A stretch of DNA of 64,000 nt from Owenweeksia sp. (GTDB lineage: Bacteria; Bacteroidota; Bacteroidia; Flavobacteriales; Schleiferiaceae): positions 1-64,000 of the forward strand of contig NZNV01000032.1 in the NCBI GenBank assembly GCA_002695025.1, written 5' to 3'. The position numbers were made by a program, and so were the translations under genes. Positions within the stretch are counted from its first letter, which is position 1, and each line of letters opens with the position of its first letter. Below, piece after piece: positions 28,001-38,900 of the stretch. Under the pieces are notes generated by a model, which did not search any database, was not told the origin of the DNA, and saw nothing but the letters and a program-made list of their open reading frames with translations.

Positions 28001-31000
28001 AGTTCAAGCACTACCCCCGGTCAGGATACGCTTGTGGCCATAAGCCCACAGTTTTCAGATATGACGGCCGGAGATAAGCGCCTGGTTTTCCAAGCCAACT
28101 CTGACGGGCCTTCCAGTAAGCTTATAATTGGTACTCTTCCCAACACCAATCCATCGGCTACTTTTACACCTTTGGATACGGTTACCTTTGGTGCCGCAGA
28201 TACCTATGAGGAGGTAATAGTTTACCTGACAGCCAGTAATGGCTACAACGGTACCGATGAGTACATTGGTTTGGTCCATAGCCTGGGAAGTACCTTCCAG
28301 TATGTAAGGATCGATGAGTTTACCTATGAAACTATTCCTCCTTGCCCGGATCCATCTAAGTTGAGTATTACGGCCCTTACGGATGGTTCTGTGTCTTTTT
28401 CTTTTGATGCGTATGGCACCAGTTCCTTTGACTATGAGGTCGGCCCGTCTGGCTTTGTTCAGGGAACGGGAACAGTTTCCAGTGGTGGTAACCCCGGTAC
28501 TATAACAGGCCTAACACCCAATACAACTTATGACCTGTACATCAGGGCTAATTGTTCGGGTTCAGGAAACGGAACTTCCGGCTGGATAGGGCCCATCACG
28601 TTCACTACGCTATGTAACGCATTGATGGCTCCTTATTTTGAGAATTTTGAAACTTTCCCAATAGGTTTTTATGATGGTATAGACCAATGCTGGAGCGTTG
28701 AATCCAACAACCCGGGAACCACCCCCAGTGGAGGCTTCTCCTGGGAAGTGCGTAATACTCCGCAAACTACATCTACTAATACCGGTCCTAACGTAGACCA
28801 TACTTTATATCCTTCATCAGGAGGTTCGTGGTTTCACTCGGATAACTCCGGTGGTACCTCAGGAGATTCCACTATGCTGTTATCTCCATTAGTGGATATA
28901 TCGTCCCTAACCACTCCGGAACTGGAATATCATTTCCACAACTTCGCTGCTCCTACATCCGCCTTCAGGCAACCCCTGTACGTGGATATTTTTGACGGAG
29001 TAATGTGGCATACTAAAGTACATGACATTGATTCTGTATTCCAGAGTTCAGGAACGGACCCCTGGAAGGATACGATCATAGACCTTGCGCCTTATAGTGC
29101 CAACGGAATAGTTCAGGTGCGTTTCCGTACCAAGATCACCCGTTCGTCAGGAGGTGCAGGAGATGTAGCCATTGATGATGTGCGCATCAGTGATCCTCCC
29201 ACATGTCTGGATCCTACTAATCTGGGAGCCTTTAATATCCTTCCTTCTTCAGTAGACATCTACTGGGAAGAAACGGGCAGTGCTGCCAATTGGAATATAG
29301 AGTATGGCCCAGCTGGCTTTACACCTGGATCAGGTACCTCAATGATGGTTAGTAATGACACGGTTAATCTTCCCGGTCTCATGCCTAATACTAGCTATGA
29401 GTTTTATGTACAGGCTGATTGCGGTTCAGACGGACCATCTTTCTGGATAGGACCTTATTCCTTTACCACGGCATGTACCGCTTTCACCGCGCCTTACTTC
29501 AATGATTTTGAAAGTGATGCGCTGGATGTGCCACCTTCCTGTTGGGATGCCTATGTAACCGCAACCACTGCCTTTGTTGAGGTTGAGGATTTCACCGGTA
29601 CAGCCGCTCCTTATGCAGGTGCTCAGGCACTTTACCTGTACAGCGGTAATTCCAGTACCACACCCGGTCAGGATACACTTTTGGCGATCAGTCCTCAGTT
29701 CTCGGATATGCCGGCCGGTGATAAAAGGTTGGTATTCCAGGCTAACTCTGATGATCCTGTATCTAAACTGATCGTAGGAACGCTTCCAAATACCAATCCA
29801 GGAGCTACTTTCAGTCCATTGGATACCATTCTGTTCCCCACACCGGATACCTACCAACAAGTAGTGGTGTATTTGACCACAGCTAATGGTTACAATGGAA
29901 CTGATGAGTACATCGGTCTTATGCATAACCTGGGTGCTACGGTAGATTATGTGCGAATTGATGACTTCTCCTATGAGGTGATCCCCGCATGTCCCGATCC
30001 GGTTAATGTAGTATTGAACAGTGTGACCAATAGCTCTGCTACCTTTGGTTTTGATGCGTTTGGAACCAGTAGCTTTGATTATGAAGTGGGACCAACTGGT
30101 TTTACCCAGGGTGGTGGAACTATCAGTTCCGGAGGTAACCCCGGAACGGTTACCGGGCTGAGTTCCAATACTACTTATGATGTATACATCCGTGCCAATT
30201 GTACTGGTTCCGGTAATGGAACTTCCAATTGGGTAGGTCCAATTACCTTCACTACGGTATGTGATCCTGTCATAGCGCCTTATCTTGAAGATTTCGAATC
30301 TTTTACAGTAGGTCAATACGATGGGGTGGAGAATTGCTGGAATTTTGTGTCCAATAACCCGGGAACCACCCCCAGTGGAGGCTTCTCCTGGGAAGTTCGC
30401 AATACTCCCCAAACTACCTCTACTAATACCGGTCCTAACGTAGATAATACTTTGTACCCGAATTCAGGTGGTAAGTGGATCCATTCGGATAACTCCGGTG
30501 GTTCATCAGGAGATTCTACCATGTTGATTTCTCCGTTGGTAGATGTATCAGGTCTTACCAATCCTGAACTGGAGTACAACTTCCACAACTTCGCTGCCCC
30601 TACATCCACTTACAGGCAACCCCTTTACGTGGATATTTTTGACGGAGTAATGTGGCATACTAAAGTGCATGATATTGATTCCGTATTCCAGAGTTCTGGA
30701 ACAGACCCCTGGAAGGATACGATCATAGACCTTACACCTTATAGTGCCAACGGAATAATTCAGGTACGTTTCCGTACCAAGATCACCCGTTCGTCAGGAG
30801 GTGCAGGAGATGTGGCTATTGATGATGTACGCATCAGTAATCCTCCTACCTGTCCTGATCCATCTGATCTTGGAGTTGGGAATATTACCACTACCTCCGC
30901 AGAAATTTTCTGGAAAGAAAATGGTTCGGCTATGATGTGGAATGTTCAGTACGGTCCTGCAGGATTCAGCCTGGGTGGAGGAAATCAGGTATCTGTAAGT

Positions 31001-32503
31001 AATGATACTACCACTCTTTCTCCCCTGAATGCTTCCTCTCCTTACGAGTTTTATGTTCAGGCAGATTGTGGTGGTAATGATACTTCCTTCTGGATAGGGC
31101 CTTTCAGTTTTGCAACCTTGTGTGCTACAGTGCCTGCGCCATATCTGGAAAATTTCGAAAGTCATACCGTAGGTCACTATGACGGAACGGATATATGCTG
31201 GGATTTTATTTCCAATAATCCAGGTACTACTCCCAGCGGAGGTTTCTCCTGGGAGGTTAGGAATACTCCTCAGACCACCTCTACAAATACAGGCCCTGCC
31301 GGTGACCATACCCTGTATCCGAATACGGGTGGAAACTGGATCCATTCGGATAATTCAGGAGGTAGCTCCAATGATTCTACTCTTCTGGTATCTCCAATGA
31401 TTGACATTTCGACTCTGTCTACTCCGGAATTGAAATACTATTTCCACAACTTCGCTGCTCCTACATCCGCTTACAGACAACCTCTGTACGTAGATATTTT
31501 TGACGGGGTAATGTGGCATTATAAGGTGCATGATATTGATTCCGTATTCCAGAGTGCCGCAACGGATCCCTGGAAGGATACGATCATAGACCTTACGCCC
31601 TACAGTGCCAGTGGTATAGTTCAGGTGCGTTTCCGTTCTCAGATCACCCGCTCATCAGGAGGTGCAGGAGATGTGGCTATTGATGATGTGAGTATTACCA
31701 ATGCTGGAGGTTCGTTCTGCCCCGCACCAACCGGTGTAGGTGTTGTTGGTGTGGCCTGTGATACGGCCAATTTAGGCTGGACCAGTGCTGCCGGAAAACA
31801 ATCACTCATCGAATACGGGCCTACCGGCTTTACACTCGGCTCAGGAACCAAGGTTAATTATGTTATAAGTCCTTATTCCTTAACCGGACTTATGCCTAAT
31901 ACAACCTATGATTTCTATGTGGCTGATACTTGTGGTAACGATACCAGTGCCTGGGTTATGAGTAGCTTTACTACCGCCAATGGACCTATTTCCGCTGCAT
32001 TTACGGCAACCAATGGAGCTCCAACCGCAACTTTGCTTACCGTGAGCTTTGATGCCAGTGCTTCGGTGGGAGCTACTGCTTACAGCTGGGATTTTGGTGA
32101 TGGTGCCAGTGGTACCGGTGTAAATACCACTCATGACTATACGGCTAATGGAGCTTATCAGGTAACACTCACCGTTACCGGGCCTTGCGGCACAGCTACC
32201 CTTAGTGATAGTGTAACTATTGCTGGTGTAAGCCTGGAAGAGAACCTGCTGAGTCGTAGTCTGGAGATCTATCCCAACCCTACCAGTGGTAAGGTAAATG
32301 TGAGTTTTGAAACAGAAGGATCAGAGCCCGCAGTTCTTACTATAATGGATCTTACCGGTAAAATAGTCCATAAGGTTAAATTCACGGATATCAACGGTCG
32401 CTATGACGGTGAAGTGGACATTACCAAACTTGCACTCGGAACGTATATGTTGCGTGTGGAGAGTGGAAGTTTGAATGCTGTAAACAGGATTGTGAAACAG
32501 TAA
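25043..32503 (+). CDS. Giant T9SS surface protein B: Fn3 with three X and three MAM-like modules
   Basis: 2486 residues. After the signal peptide (MRRILLLFGIIACWITGYGQ) comes the N-terminal domain shared with protein A, then nine Fn3 domains. They alternate with three copies of a roughly 165-residue module X (FVEVEDFTGTAAPYAG motif; DNA 26218-26717, 27836-28337, 29483-29990), one VTLPF module (near 655-845, shared with protein D), and three MAM-like modules (DNA about 28617-29196, 30261-30840, 31132-31697) with FHNFAAPTS and DVAIDDV. PKD starts near 2314, and YPNPT of the sorting domain lies at 2410. Repeated modules are nearly identical in DNA, implying recent duplication or gene conversion. 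Role: surface adhesion or binding by inference; no enzyme motif. Confidence 0.88.
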   Translation: MRRILLLFGIIACWITGYGQGSFTLSTASGVNYDATNGVTGNSAITFVIENTNSTPYILEGVDYHFSTHSSGTNVDLWYTDSDLSGTPSIASPAWTKITASPVNLTITSNGYMPVFTGLNFTIPGNTVYRFAIQSSKDIDYSDNSPLASPNNFSANGVTLYVGDHTIASSNVGYGGSFTSPTNTPRFFTGAVTLKQGIRGNCTPFTNFSTDSTSAVGIEVDWTPGSGNTSFFMEYGPAGFTPGSGTPITGTYPGSQPPVYIGGLSPETDYDIYFGEICNSGADSVFFPDPQTVTTDPVCFPVNSIALNGVTSSGATFTVNSPETNFDYEYGPTGFMQGTGSTGTSGNPVSITGLSGQTTYDIYVRSNCTGSGNGVSAVWVGPYTFITACAPQTGPYYNGFENDTLDGPPLCWESYVTGTSAFVEVEDFTGTAAPYAGTQALYLYSGSSSTTPGQDTLVAISPQFTDLTAGDKRIRFWANSDNPSSQLIVGTLSSSGPGAVFTPVDTITFTSQDTYQQANVYFTAANGYNGTDEFIALAHSLGATFEYIRIDEFNYETIPPCPDPTNIVIDYVTGTSAGFSFDAYGTSSFEYEVGPTGFVQGMGTMGSGGNPLIINGLSPATSYDVYIRADCSGSGNGSSNWVGPVNFSTGCAAPTAVTLPFLEDFEGASDTIVGNKADAYCRAEVAWSFETSSQTDGRLQFSTYANGGNRGASMDEVANNLPANYLIGTLDMSNYDTSSTSFYLLSFYHNSHGDEVHAGDSVWIRGSVNDPWIGVYDLYANQTNGTFVHAADIDLKTSLIRAGQNFSSTFQMRFGQQDDSPITSMTATDGRTFDDIMIEEINCLDPLGFEALNVTSSSASLVFDQIGDNYEVEYGPCGFTQGTGTALSGSEPFAATGLNPSTCYEVYVRRNCGTSFSNWVGPFSFTTACTAFTATYYNGFENDSLDLPPVCWEGYVTGTSAFVEVEDFTGTAAPYAGAQALYLYSGSSSTTPGQDTLVAISPQFSDMTAGDKRLVFQANSDGPSSKLIIGTLPNTNPSATFTPLDTVTFGAADTYEEVIVYLTASNGYNGTDEYIGLVHSLGSTFQYVRIDEFTYETIPPCPDPSKLSITALTDGSVSFSFDAYGTSSFDYEVGPSGFVQGTGTVSSGGNPGTITGLTPNTTYDLYIRANCSGSGNGTSGWIGPITFTTLCNALMAPYFENFETFPIGFYDGIDQCWSVESNNPGTTPSGGFSWEVRNTPQTTSTNTGPNVDHTLYPSSGGSWFHSDNSGGTSGDSTMLLSPLVDISSLTTPELEYHFHNFAAPTSAFRQPLYVDIFDGVMWHTKVHDIDSVFQSSGTDPWKDTIIDLAPYSANGIVQVRFRTKITRSSGGAGDVAIDDVRISDPPTCLDPTNLGAFNILPSSVDIYWEETGSAANWNIEYGPAGFTPGSGTSMMVSNDTVNLPGLMPNTSYEFYVQADCGSDGPSFWIGPYSFTTACTAFTAPYFNDFESDALDVPPSCWDAYVTATTAFVEVEDFTGTAAPYAGAQALYLYSGNSSTTPGQDTLLAISPQFSDMPAGDKRLVFQANSDDPVSKLIVGTLPNTNPGATFSPLDTILFPTPDTYQQVVVYLTTANGYNGTDEYIGLMHNLGATVDYVRIDDFSYEVIPACPDPVNVVLNSVTNSSATFGFDAFGTSSFDYEVGPTGFTQGGGTISSGGNPGTVTGLSSNTTYDVYIRANCTGSGNGTSNWVGPITFTTVCDPVIAPYLEDFESFTVGQYDGVENCWNFVSNNPGTTPSGGFSWEVRNTPQTTSTNTGPNVDNTLYPNSGGKWIHSDNSGGSSGDSTMLISPLVDVSGLTNPELEYNFHNFAAPTSTYRQPLYVDIFDGVMWHTKVHDIDSVFQSSGTDPWKDTIIDLTPYSANGIIQVRFRTKITRSSGGAGDVAIDDVRISNPPTCPDPSDLGVGNITTTSAEIFWKENGSAMMWNVQYGPAGFSLGGGNQVSVSNDTTTLSPLNASSPYEFYVQADCGGNDTSFWIGPFSFATLCATVPAPYLENFESHTVGHYDGTDICWDFISNNPGTTPSGGFSWEVRNTPQTTSTNTGPAGDHTLYPNTGGNWIHSDNSGGSSNDSTLLVSPMIDISTLSTPELKYYFHNFAAPTSAYRQPLYVDIFDGVMWHYKVHDIDSVFQSAATDPWKDTIIDLTPYSASGIVQVRFRSQITRSSGGAGDVAIDDVSITNAGGSFCPAPTGVGVVGVACDTANLGWTSAAGKQSLIEYGPTGFTLGSGTKVNYVISPYSLTGLMPNTTYDFYVADTCGNDTSAWVMSSFTTANGPISAAFTATNGAPTATLLTVSFDASASVGATAYSWDFGDGASGTGVNTTHDYTANGAYQVTLTVTGPCGTATLSDSVTIAGVSLEENLLSRSLEIYPNPTSGKVNVSFETEGSEPAVLTIMDLTGKIVHKVKFTDINGRYDGEVDITKLALGTYMLRVESGSLNAVNRIVKQ
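26218..29990 (+). repeat. Three dispersed copies of module X within gene B
   Basis: Copies lie at about 26218-26717, 27836-28337 and 29483-29990. Long stretches, for example the DNA for FVEVEDFTGTAAPYAG and SSTTPGQDTL, differ only at scattered, mostly silent sites. They are interleaved with Fn3 and other modules rather than directly tandem. Confidence 0.85.
28617..31697 (+). repeat. Three copies of a MAM-like module within gene B
   Basis: Copies at about 28617-29196, 30261-30840 and 31132-31697. Segments encoding YVDIFDGVMWHTKVHDIDSV and RTKITRSSGGAGDVAIDDV are almost base-for-base the same in copies 1 and 2; copy 3 is slightly more diverged. The second and third copies are separated by one Fn3 domain. 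Confidence 0.87.
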
Positions 32504-32550
32504 GGTTGAATTAAGGGAGCGTGTAACTTAACACGTCACTATCAATAAAG

Positions 32551-32580
32551 GAGCCCCCCGAATTTCGGGGGGCTTTTTAT
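32551..32580 (+). terminator. Terminator of giant gene B
   Basis: AGCCCCCCGAA and TTCGGGGGGCT pair perfectly and are followed by TTTTTAT, 47 bases past the stop codon. Confidence 0.92.
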
Positions 32581-32990
32581 TTTACCATAGGAAGGAACGC
32601 ACCCAATACAGAAGCATTATTCCATATTCTACAAGTCGTTAATATTTTAAAATGTCTCTTTAACTCATTAAAAGATATCTTTTAAACAGTAAGTCGTGTA
32701 ATATGTGTCTCGCCATCAGAAAATTACATCTGTTCTGAAAGTTTGTTATTTACCTTGCGCAGGAGAATAATCAAGCCGTGGATCAGATAAATGAACTATA
32801 AATATTTCTGTAAGAAATTATGGGTTTTTTTGGTGGAGCTGACCCTTTTACATCTTTTCCTTCGTACTAAGTAGTAACAAGAATGATTAGCTATTCTAAC
32901 CCAAAAACTGTTTTCAATCCCGCCATTGGAAGAAATTTCAATAGGATGGGATCGTGCTGTTTACCCAAAAATTAAATTAAATACATCAAA
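32581..32990 (+). other. Long AT-rich leader region before giant gene C
   Basis: About 410 bases without a supported gene precede gene C, much longer than the upstream regions of its neighbours. It holds an 18-base perfect palindrome, TTAAAAGATATCTTTTAA, at 32668-32685 and an AGTCGT word at 32633-32638 and 32693-32698 flanking it. No promoter was recognised with confidence. It may be a long untranslated leader or a regulatory region. Confidence 0.45.
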
Positions 32991-35900
32991 ATGAGGAGAC
33001 TATTATTAGCAGTAAGCCTGTTGATCTCGTGGGTGTCGTTGGCTCAAACGTACACTTTCACGAATGCGGGCGCAAACGGGGCAACCGGCCCCAATCAGGC
33101 TCAAATTGATGCCGCGTATACCGGCACAGATTTACAAGGAAACGTAATTTCCGCAGGGGGTATCCAGGAATGGACTGTCCCTTTTTCCGGGGTGTACCAC
33201 ATAGATGCCACCGGAGCTTCGGGTGGTGGTGAAGGTAGATCTTCTAATGCAGGAGGTCTTGGTGCCAGCATGAGTGGTGATTTTTTACTCAATCAAGGCG
33301 ATGTGATTCGGATCCTGGTTGGCCAGAAAGGTGAGGATGGTTGTGGAGCCGGAGGTGGCGGAGGAGGTACTTACGTAGTGCGAAATGGTACCCTTTTGTT
33401 AGCTGCAGGTGGCGGTGGCGGTGCCACCAGCGATAATAATGGCGGACCTGCTCTAACTGGTTTTGATGGAGGAAATGATTTCCCCGGAGGAACAACACCC
33501 GGAGGAATTGGAGGTGGCGGAGGAGATGTTTGTACCGGAGGATCCAGTGTTAGTCATGGTGGTGCTGGTGCAGGCTATTTAGGAGATGGAGCTACTGCCC
33601 CAGTAGGACTAAGCGGTTTTTCAAATGGAGAAGGAGGTAAAGCTTTTGTCAATGGCGGAACTGGAGGCGCGCAATCACCTTTAGTTGCAGGTGAGCCCGT
33701 AGGCGGTTTTGGCGGTGGCGGTGGTGTTACCAGTTGTACCGTTGGTGGTGGCGGTGGTGGTGGTTATTCCGGTGGAGCCGGAGGCCAACAGATAAATAGT
33801 TGTACGCCAGGTATCGGCCGCTCCGGTGGTGGCGGTGGCGGCTCGTATAACGCTGGATTTAACCCGGTTAATGTTGCCGGTACTCACAACGGTAACGGTA
33901 GTGTATCAATCGCAGTACCTCTTTCCGGAGGCCATAACGATGCCGGAGTAGCATTCCTTAATTCACCCATTGAATTCTGTCCCGGAAGCCAAACGGTTTC
34001 TGTAACTATTAACAACTATGGTGAAAATATCGTAAACGGTGTTAACGTTAACTGGAGTGTTGATGGTGCTACTCAAGCACCAGTTGCTGTTTCTACCCCT
34101 CTTGATATATATGGAGGAACCGGAAGTTCTACTCTTCAGGTAACCTTGGGTAACTATACATTTGCCAGTGGTGTGGCTTATGATGTTCGTGTCTGGACTT
34201 CTAGTCCAAACGGTGTGACCGACACCGTACCTTCCAATGACACATTGAAAATAACCCTAATGTCGGGTCTTTCTGCACCCATCGGGTTCACTTCATCTAA
34301 TGTGAACTCGTTCAGTGTTGATTTGAGCTGGTCGTTTACGGCCCCTGGTTATGAGATTATCTATGGGCCTACAGGTTTTAATCCGGCTACGGGGGGTACT
34401 GTTACTACTGCTTCTGCGTCTCCTTATACATTAAATACTCTATCCAGTACTACAGATTACGATATTTACCTTTACGCAACCTGCGGTGGCGGTGTAACCA
34501 GTGATACGGTAGGACCCATCAGTATTACTACCTTATGTGCTCCTGTTGATATATTATCTGGAACGTATACCATTGATGGTTCTCAACCTACCGGAGGAAC
34601 AAACTTTAATTCGTTTACTGATCTTACCAATAAACTGAATACCTGTGGTATCTCCGGGCCGGTAACTTTTAATATTCAGCCGGGAACCTATACGGATAAG
34701 CTGCATTTATTCAGTATTTCCGGGGTGTCATCTGTCAACACTATAACTTTTAATGGTACCGGACAGGATACACTTATCTGGGATCAGACCGGTGAACAGG
34801 CAGCCGTATTATTGGATAATACCCAATTTGTGACCCTTAACAATATGGTTATAGTTAATGAAAAGGGTTCTGAAGCCTGGGGGGTTTTATTAATTAATAA
34901 TTCAGACGGATGTACTATTAGTAATACTACCATACTGATGGATTCTACTTCTACCTCTTCAGATAATACTGCTATTCTTGTGTCCAGCGATTATGATGAT
35001 GACCTGACTGAAGGTGGGGATGTAGATAACCTCACCATAACAGGTTGTACTATTGTAGGGGGGTACTATGCCTTGAATTTGGAAGGAAAAGCAACCGATG
35101 ACCCTTCCTTTGATTACATCATTACGGATAATGAGATCCGTCAGTTTTACATAGCCGCTATTTATGCTGATGAATTGGAAAATATTGAGATCAGCAGAAA
35201 CACCATTTTCACGGATCGCGGAACCTCTACTGGTGATGGCTTATACCTTTTGGATATCAATAACTATCATATTGAAGGTAACAACATCAGCGTAGGTGAC
35301 TACGGACTCTATATTTCCAACGGAAACGAAAACTATACAGTAACCACTAACTCTACCATTATTAATAACATGGTGCTGAGTACCAGTGATTACGCAATGT
35401 ATCTAAACGATTTTGATAATACCGATATCTTCCATAATACTTCATTAGGAGAGCCGGGAATACGTATCAATGAGCAGGAAGCTGCTGATATCCGGAATAA
35501 CATTTTTGCCTCTACCGGTGATTATGCCTTTGAATCAGATGGTGCACTGGGTAGCGGAGATGTGGTAAATTACAACCTGTATTACAGCCCGGTAGCTTTG
35601 CCTTTGCATGTAGGACTAAATGATTTCGCTAACCTTCGTGACTGGAAAGTGGCTGATCCTTCCAATAACGTTAACTCTTTGGAGGGAGACCCCATTTTTG
35701 CAAGTGCTTCAGACCTTCATATTGAAGGAGCACTGGCTAACGAATCAGGCGATAATAGCGTAGGTGTTACCATAGATGTTGATGGAGATACACGCCCTTC
35801 AGGCGGAGCCACTATTGTAGATATAGGAGCGGATGAGTATGTACCTCCGGTGTGCCCTCAAGTGGCTGGGTTTACGGTTGACGTCCTTGGCTTTAATGAC

Positions 35901-38900
35901 GTTACCTTCTCTTTTGAAAATATCGGAGATTCGTACGAGGTGGAAGTAGGTACCTGCGGTTTTGCCCAGGGAACAGGAGCCGGTACTATTTATACCGGAG
36001 TAGATCCTTTCACTATAAGCAGCCTTATTCCTAATACTTGCTATGAAGTTTATGCACGCAGGAGTTGTGGAACCAATGGTTTTTCACCTTGGGCTGGTCC
36101 GTTTACTTTTACTACGGATTGCTCTCCTGCTCAAAAACTATCCGGCTCCTATACCATTGATCCCGGTCAGCCTACTGCCGGAACCAATTTTACTTCTTTT
36201 GCAGACGCAATGGTCGTATTATACGATTGTGGTATCAGCGGCCCGGTAGTATTCAATATAGCAGCCGGAACGTACAGTGGTAGTCTTCAATTCACTGAAG
36301 TGAACGGAGCCAGCGCTACCAACACCATAACTTTCAGGAGCAATAATGTTTCCTCGGTTATTCTTACACACTCATCTACAACCGATGAGCCTACTGTATA
36401 CCTTGACGGAGGTGATTACTTCATCTTCAAGAAACTGACCATCCAAAACACGAGTACATCAGATGGTTGGGGTGTTCTGTTACAGCATGGGGCTGATTAC
36501 AATACCATTGATAGCTGTTTGATCAATATGCCTATAACCACCACAACAGATATCATGGGTATTACTGCTTCCAACAGTTTATCTTCAGGAACCGCAAGAG
36601 CCAATAACGCAAACTACCTCACAGTTTCCAACTGTGAGATCCGTGGAGGTGAAATTGGTATTAACCTGCAGGGAGGACTTACTGCTCCGGTATTCAACTT
36701 AGGACATACCATTGTCAATAATACTTTCAGGAAACAGGATGATCATGCTATAGAAACCTTCGGTATCGGGGAGTTGACCATCATCAAGAATGATGTGGAT
36801 AGTTTGGTGAATAGCAGTGCTTACGCTGTATACCTGAACCGTACCAATGATTTTATAATTGAAGAAAACCGCATAGTGGGCCCGGATTGGGCATTATATA
36901 TGCTGGATGCCAACGATGGTTATATGCCAACTACCCGTTCCAGGATAGTAAATAACATGATAACATCCTACGGTGATTATGGTCTGTACCTCAATAACTT
37001 TGAAGCTACTGACGTATTCCACAACTCAGTGTTGGCAGAACCGGCATTTCGTATCAATGATCAGGTGGACGTAGACGTTCGCAACAACATTTTCGCTTCA
37101 ACCGGTGACTTTGCCTTTGAATCGGATGATGATCTTACAGCTACCGATGTGGTGGATTATAACCAGTATTACAGCACCGGAACCAATGCTTTTGATATTG
37201 GTACCAACGTATACGCGGACCTGGCTGCCTGGCAAACCGGAGATGTTACCCGCAATGCTAATTCTGTGGAGGGTAATCCATTGTTTACCGAAACCTATGA
37301 TCTGCACGTAAACGGAACATTGAGTAATGAAGCTGGTGACAACAGCGTGGGCGTAACCGTGGATATTGATGGTGATGTGCGTCCGTCAGCCGGTGCTACC
37401 ATTGTGGATATCGGTGCCGATGAATACACCCCCCCGGCATGCCCTGACCTGGCTTCAGGGGTTATCGATTTCGTAACCTTTGAGGGTGGCCAGTTTACTT
37501 TTGACGATCCCAGCAGCACTTACAACATGGAGTTCGGGCCTTGTGGATTTAACCAGGGAACCGGTACTACCTTTAATAACCTGAGTAATAATCCAACTAT
37601 AACCACTCTTGCTTCCAACACCTGCTTTGATGCTTATGTACAGAGAGACTGTGGAGGTTCAGGTAAGTCAGGCTGGTTTGGACCTATAACGTTCACTACC
37701 CTGTGTTCTCCATCACAAAAGTTATCCGGGACGTATACTATCAATAATAGTTTACCTCCTTCGGCTACTAACTTCACCTCTTTCGGAGCCGTGGAGTCCA
37801 TACTCAATGCATGCGGTATTTTGGGACCTGTAACGTTCAATGTAGGATCCGGAACTTATAATGAGCAAATGGAGCTTATAAACGTGCCGGGGATAAGTGC
37901 AACAAACACCATTACATTCCAGGCCGATCCGGCTAATACAAGCCCGGCTGAGGTGGTTTTTGCGGCCTCAGCTTCAGCAGAGAACTTTGTGTTCAGGTTT
38001 ACGGATATGTCCTATGTAACGGTAAGGGGTCTTACCCTGACTGCCACGGGCACATCCTATTCCAAGGTTATTGATATGGATGGAAGAGGGGAGTATATTA
38101 CCATAGAGGAAAATACTCTGAACGGAAGTTTTTCTCCTTCTTCTGTTTCTTCACACAATTATGATATCATTTCCAACAATACAGGAGCGGCCAATATATA
38201 CAACCATTGTATCATCCGTAAAAATGAGATACACGGTGGAACCTACTGTATCTACCTGTACGGTATCTCTTCTGAGCTGGAAACAGGAAACGTTGTGGAT
38301 AGTAACGTCATTATTGATCATGTGTACAGCGCTATTTCTATGAACTACCAGGAAAATCTCCAGGTAAGAGGAAATACCATTAATTCTCCCGGAACAAGTG
38401 CTACTACATACGGTATCTACAGTCAGTATGGCCAGCATATTAATATTGTTGGTAATAACCTTGATATTAAAGCTGTCACCACCGGTTATGGTATCTACCT
38501 GGACAATGATGATGGTTCAGCAGCTGATCCTAACCTGGTGGCCAATAATATGGTTAGTGTATTGGATAACTCCGGTACTACCTATGGTATTTACGCATAC
38601 CGTCAGGATACTACCTGGATTTACCACAACTCTGTATTGGTAAATTCAACTTCAGCTACCGGAGGTCGTGCCCTGTATATCAATAAAACCAGCACCGAAG
38701 GCAGTGATCTTCAGGTTGTAAATAACAGTTTTGTGAATAGCGGAGCAGGCTTTGCGGTAGAAGTTGCTTCCAATGCCAGCTCCAATTATATTACCCAAAT
38801 GGATTATAACAACCTGTATAGTTTGGGAACTGACCTGGGTAAATTCGGGGCTACCAGTACTACAGATCTTACTGCATGGAAGGTGGCCAGTACCTTTGAT

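Noticed and set aside
29426-30412. 328-codon minus-strand frame inside giant gene B
   Set aside because: It is antisense to regular Fn3 and X modules and arises from repeat composition; no recognisable protein.
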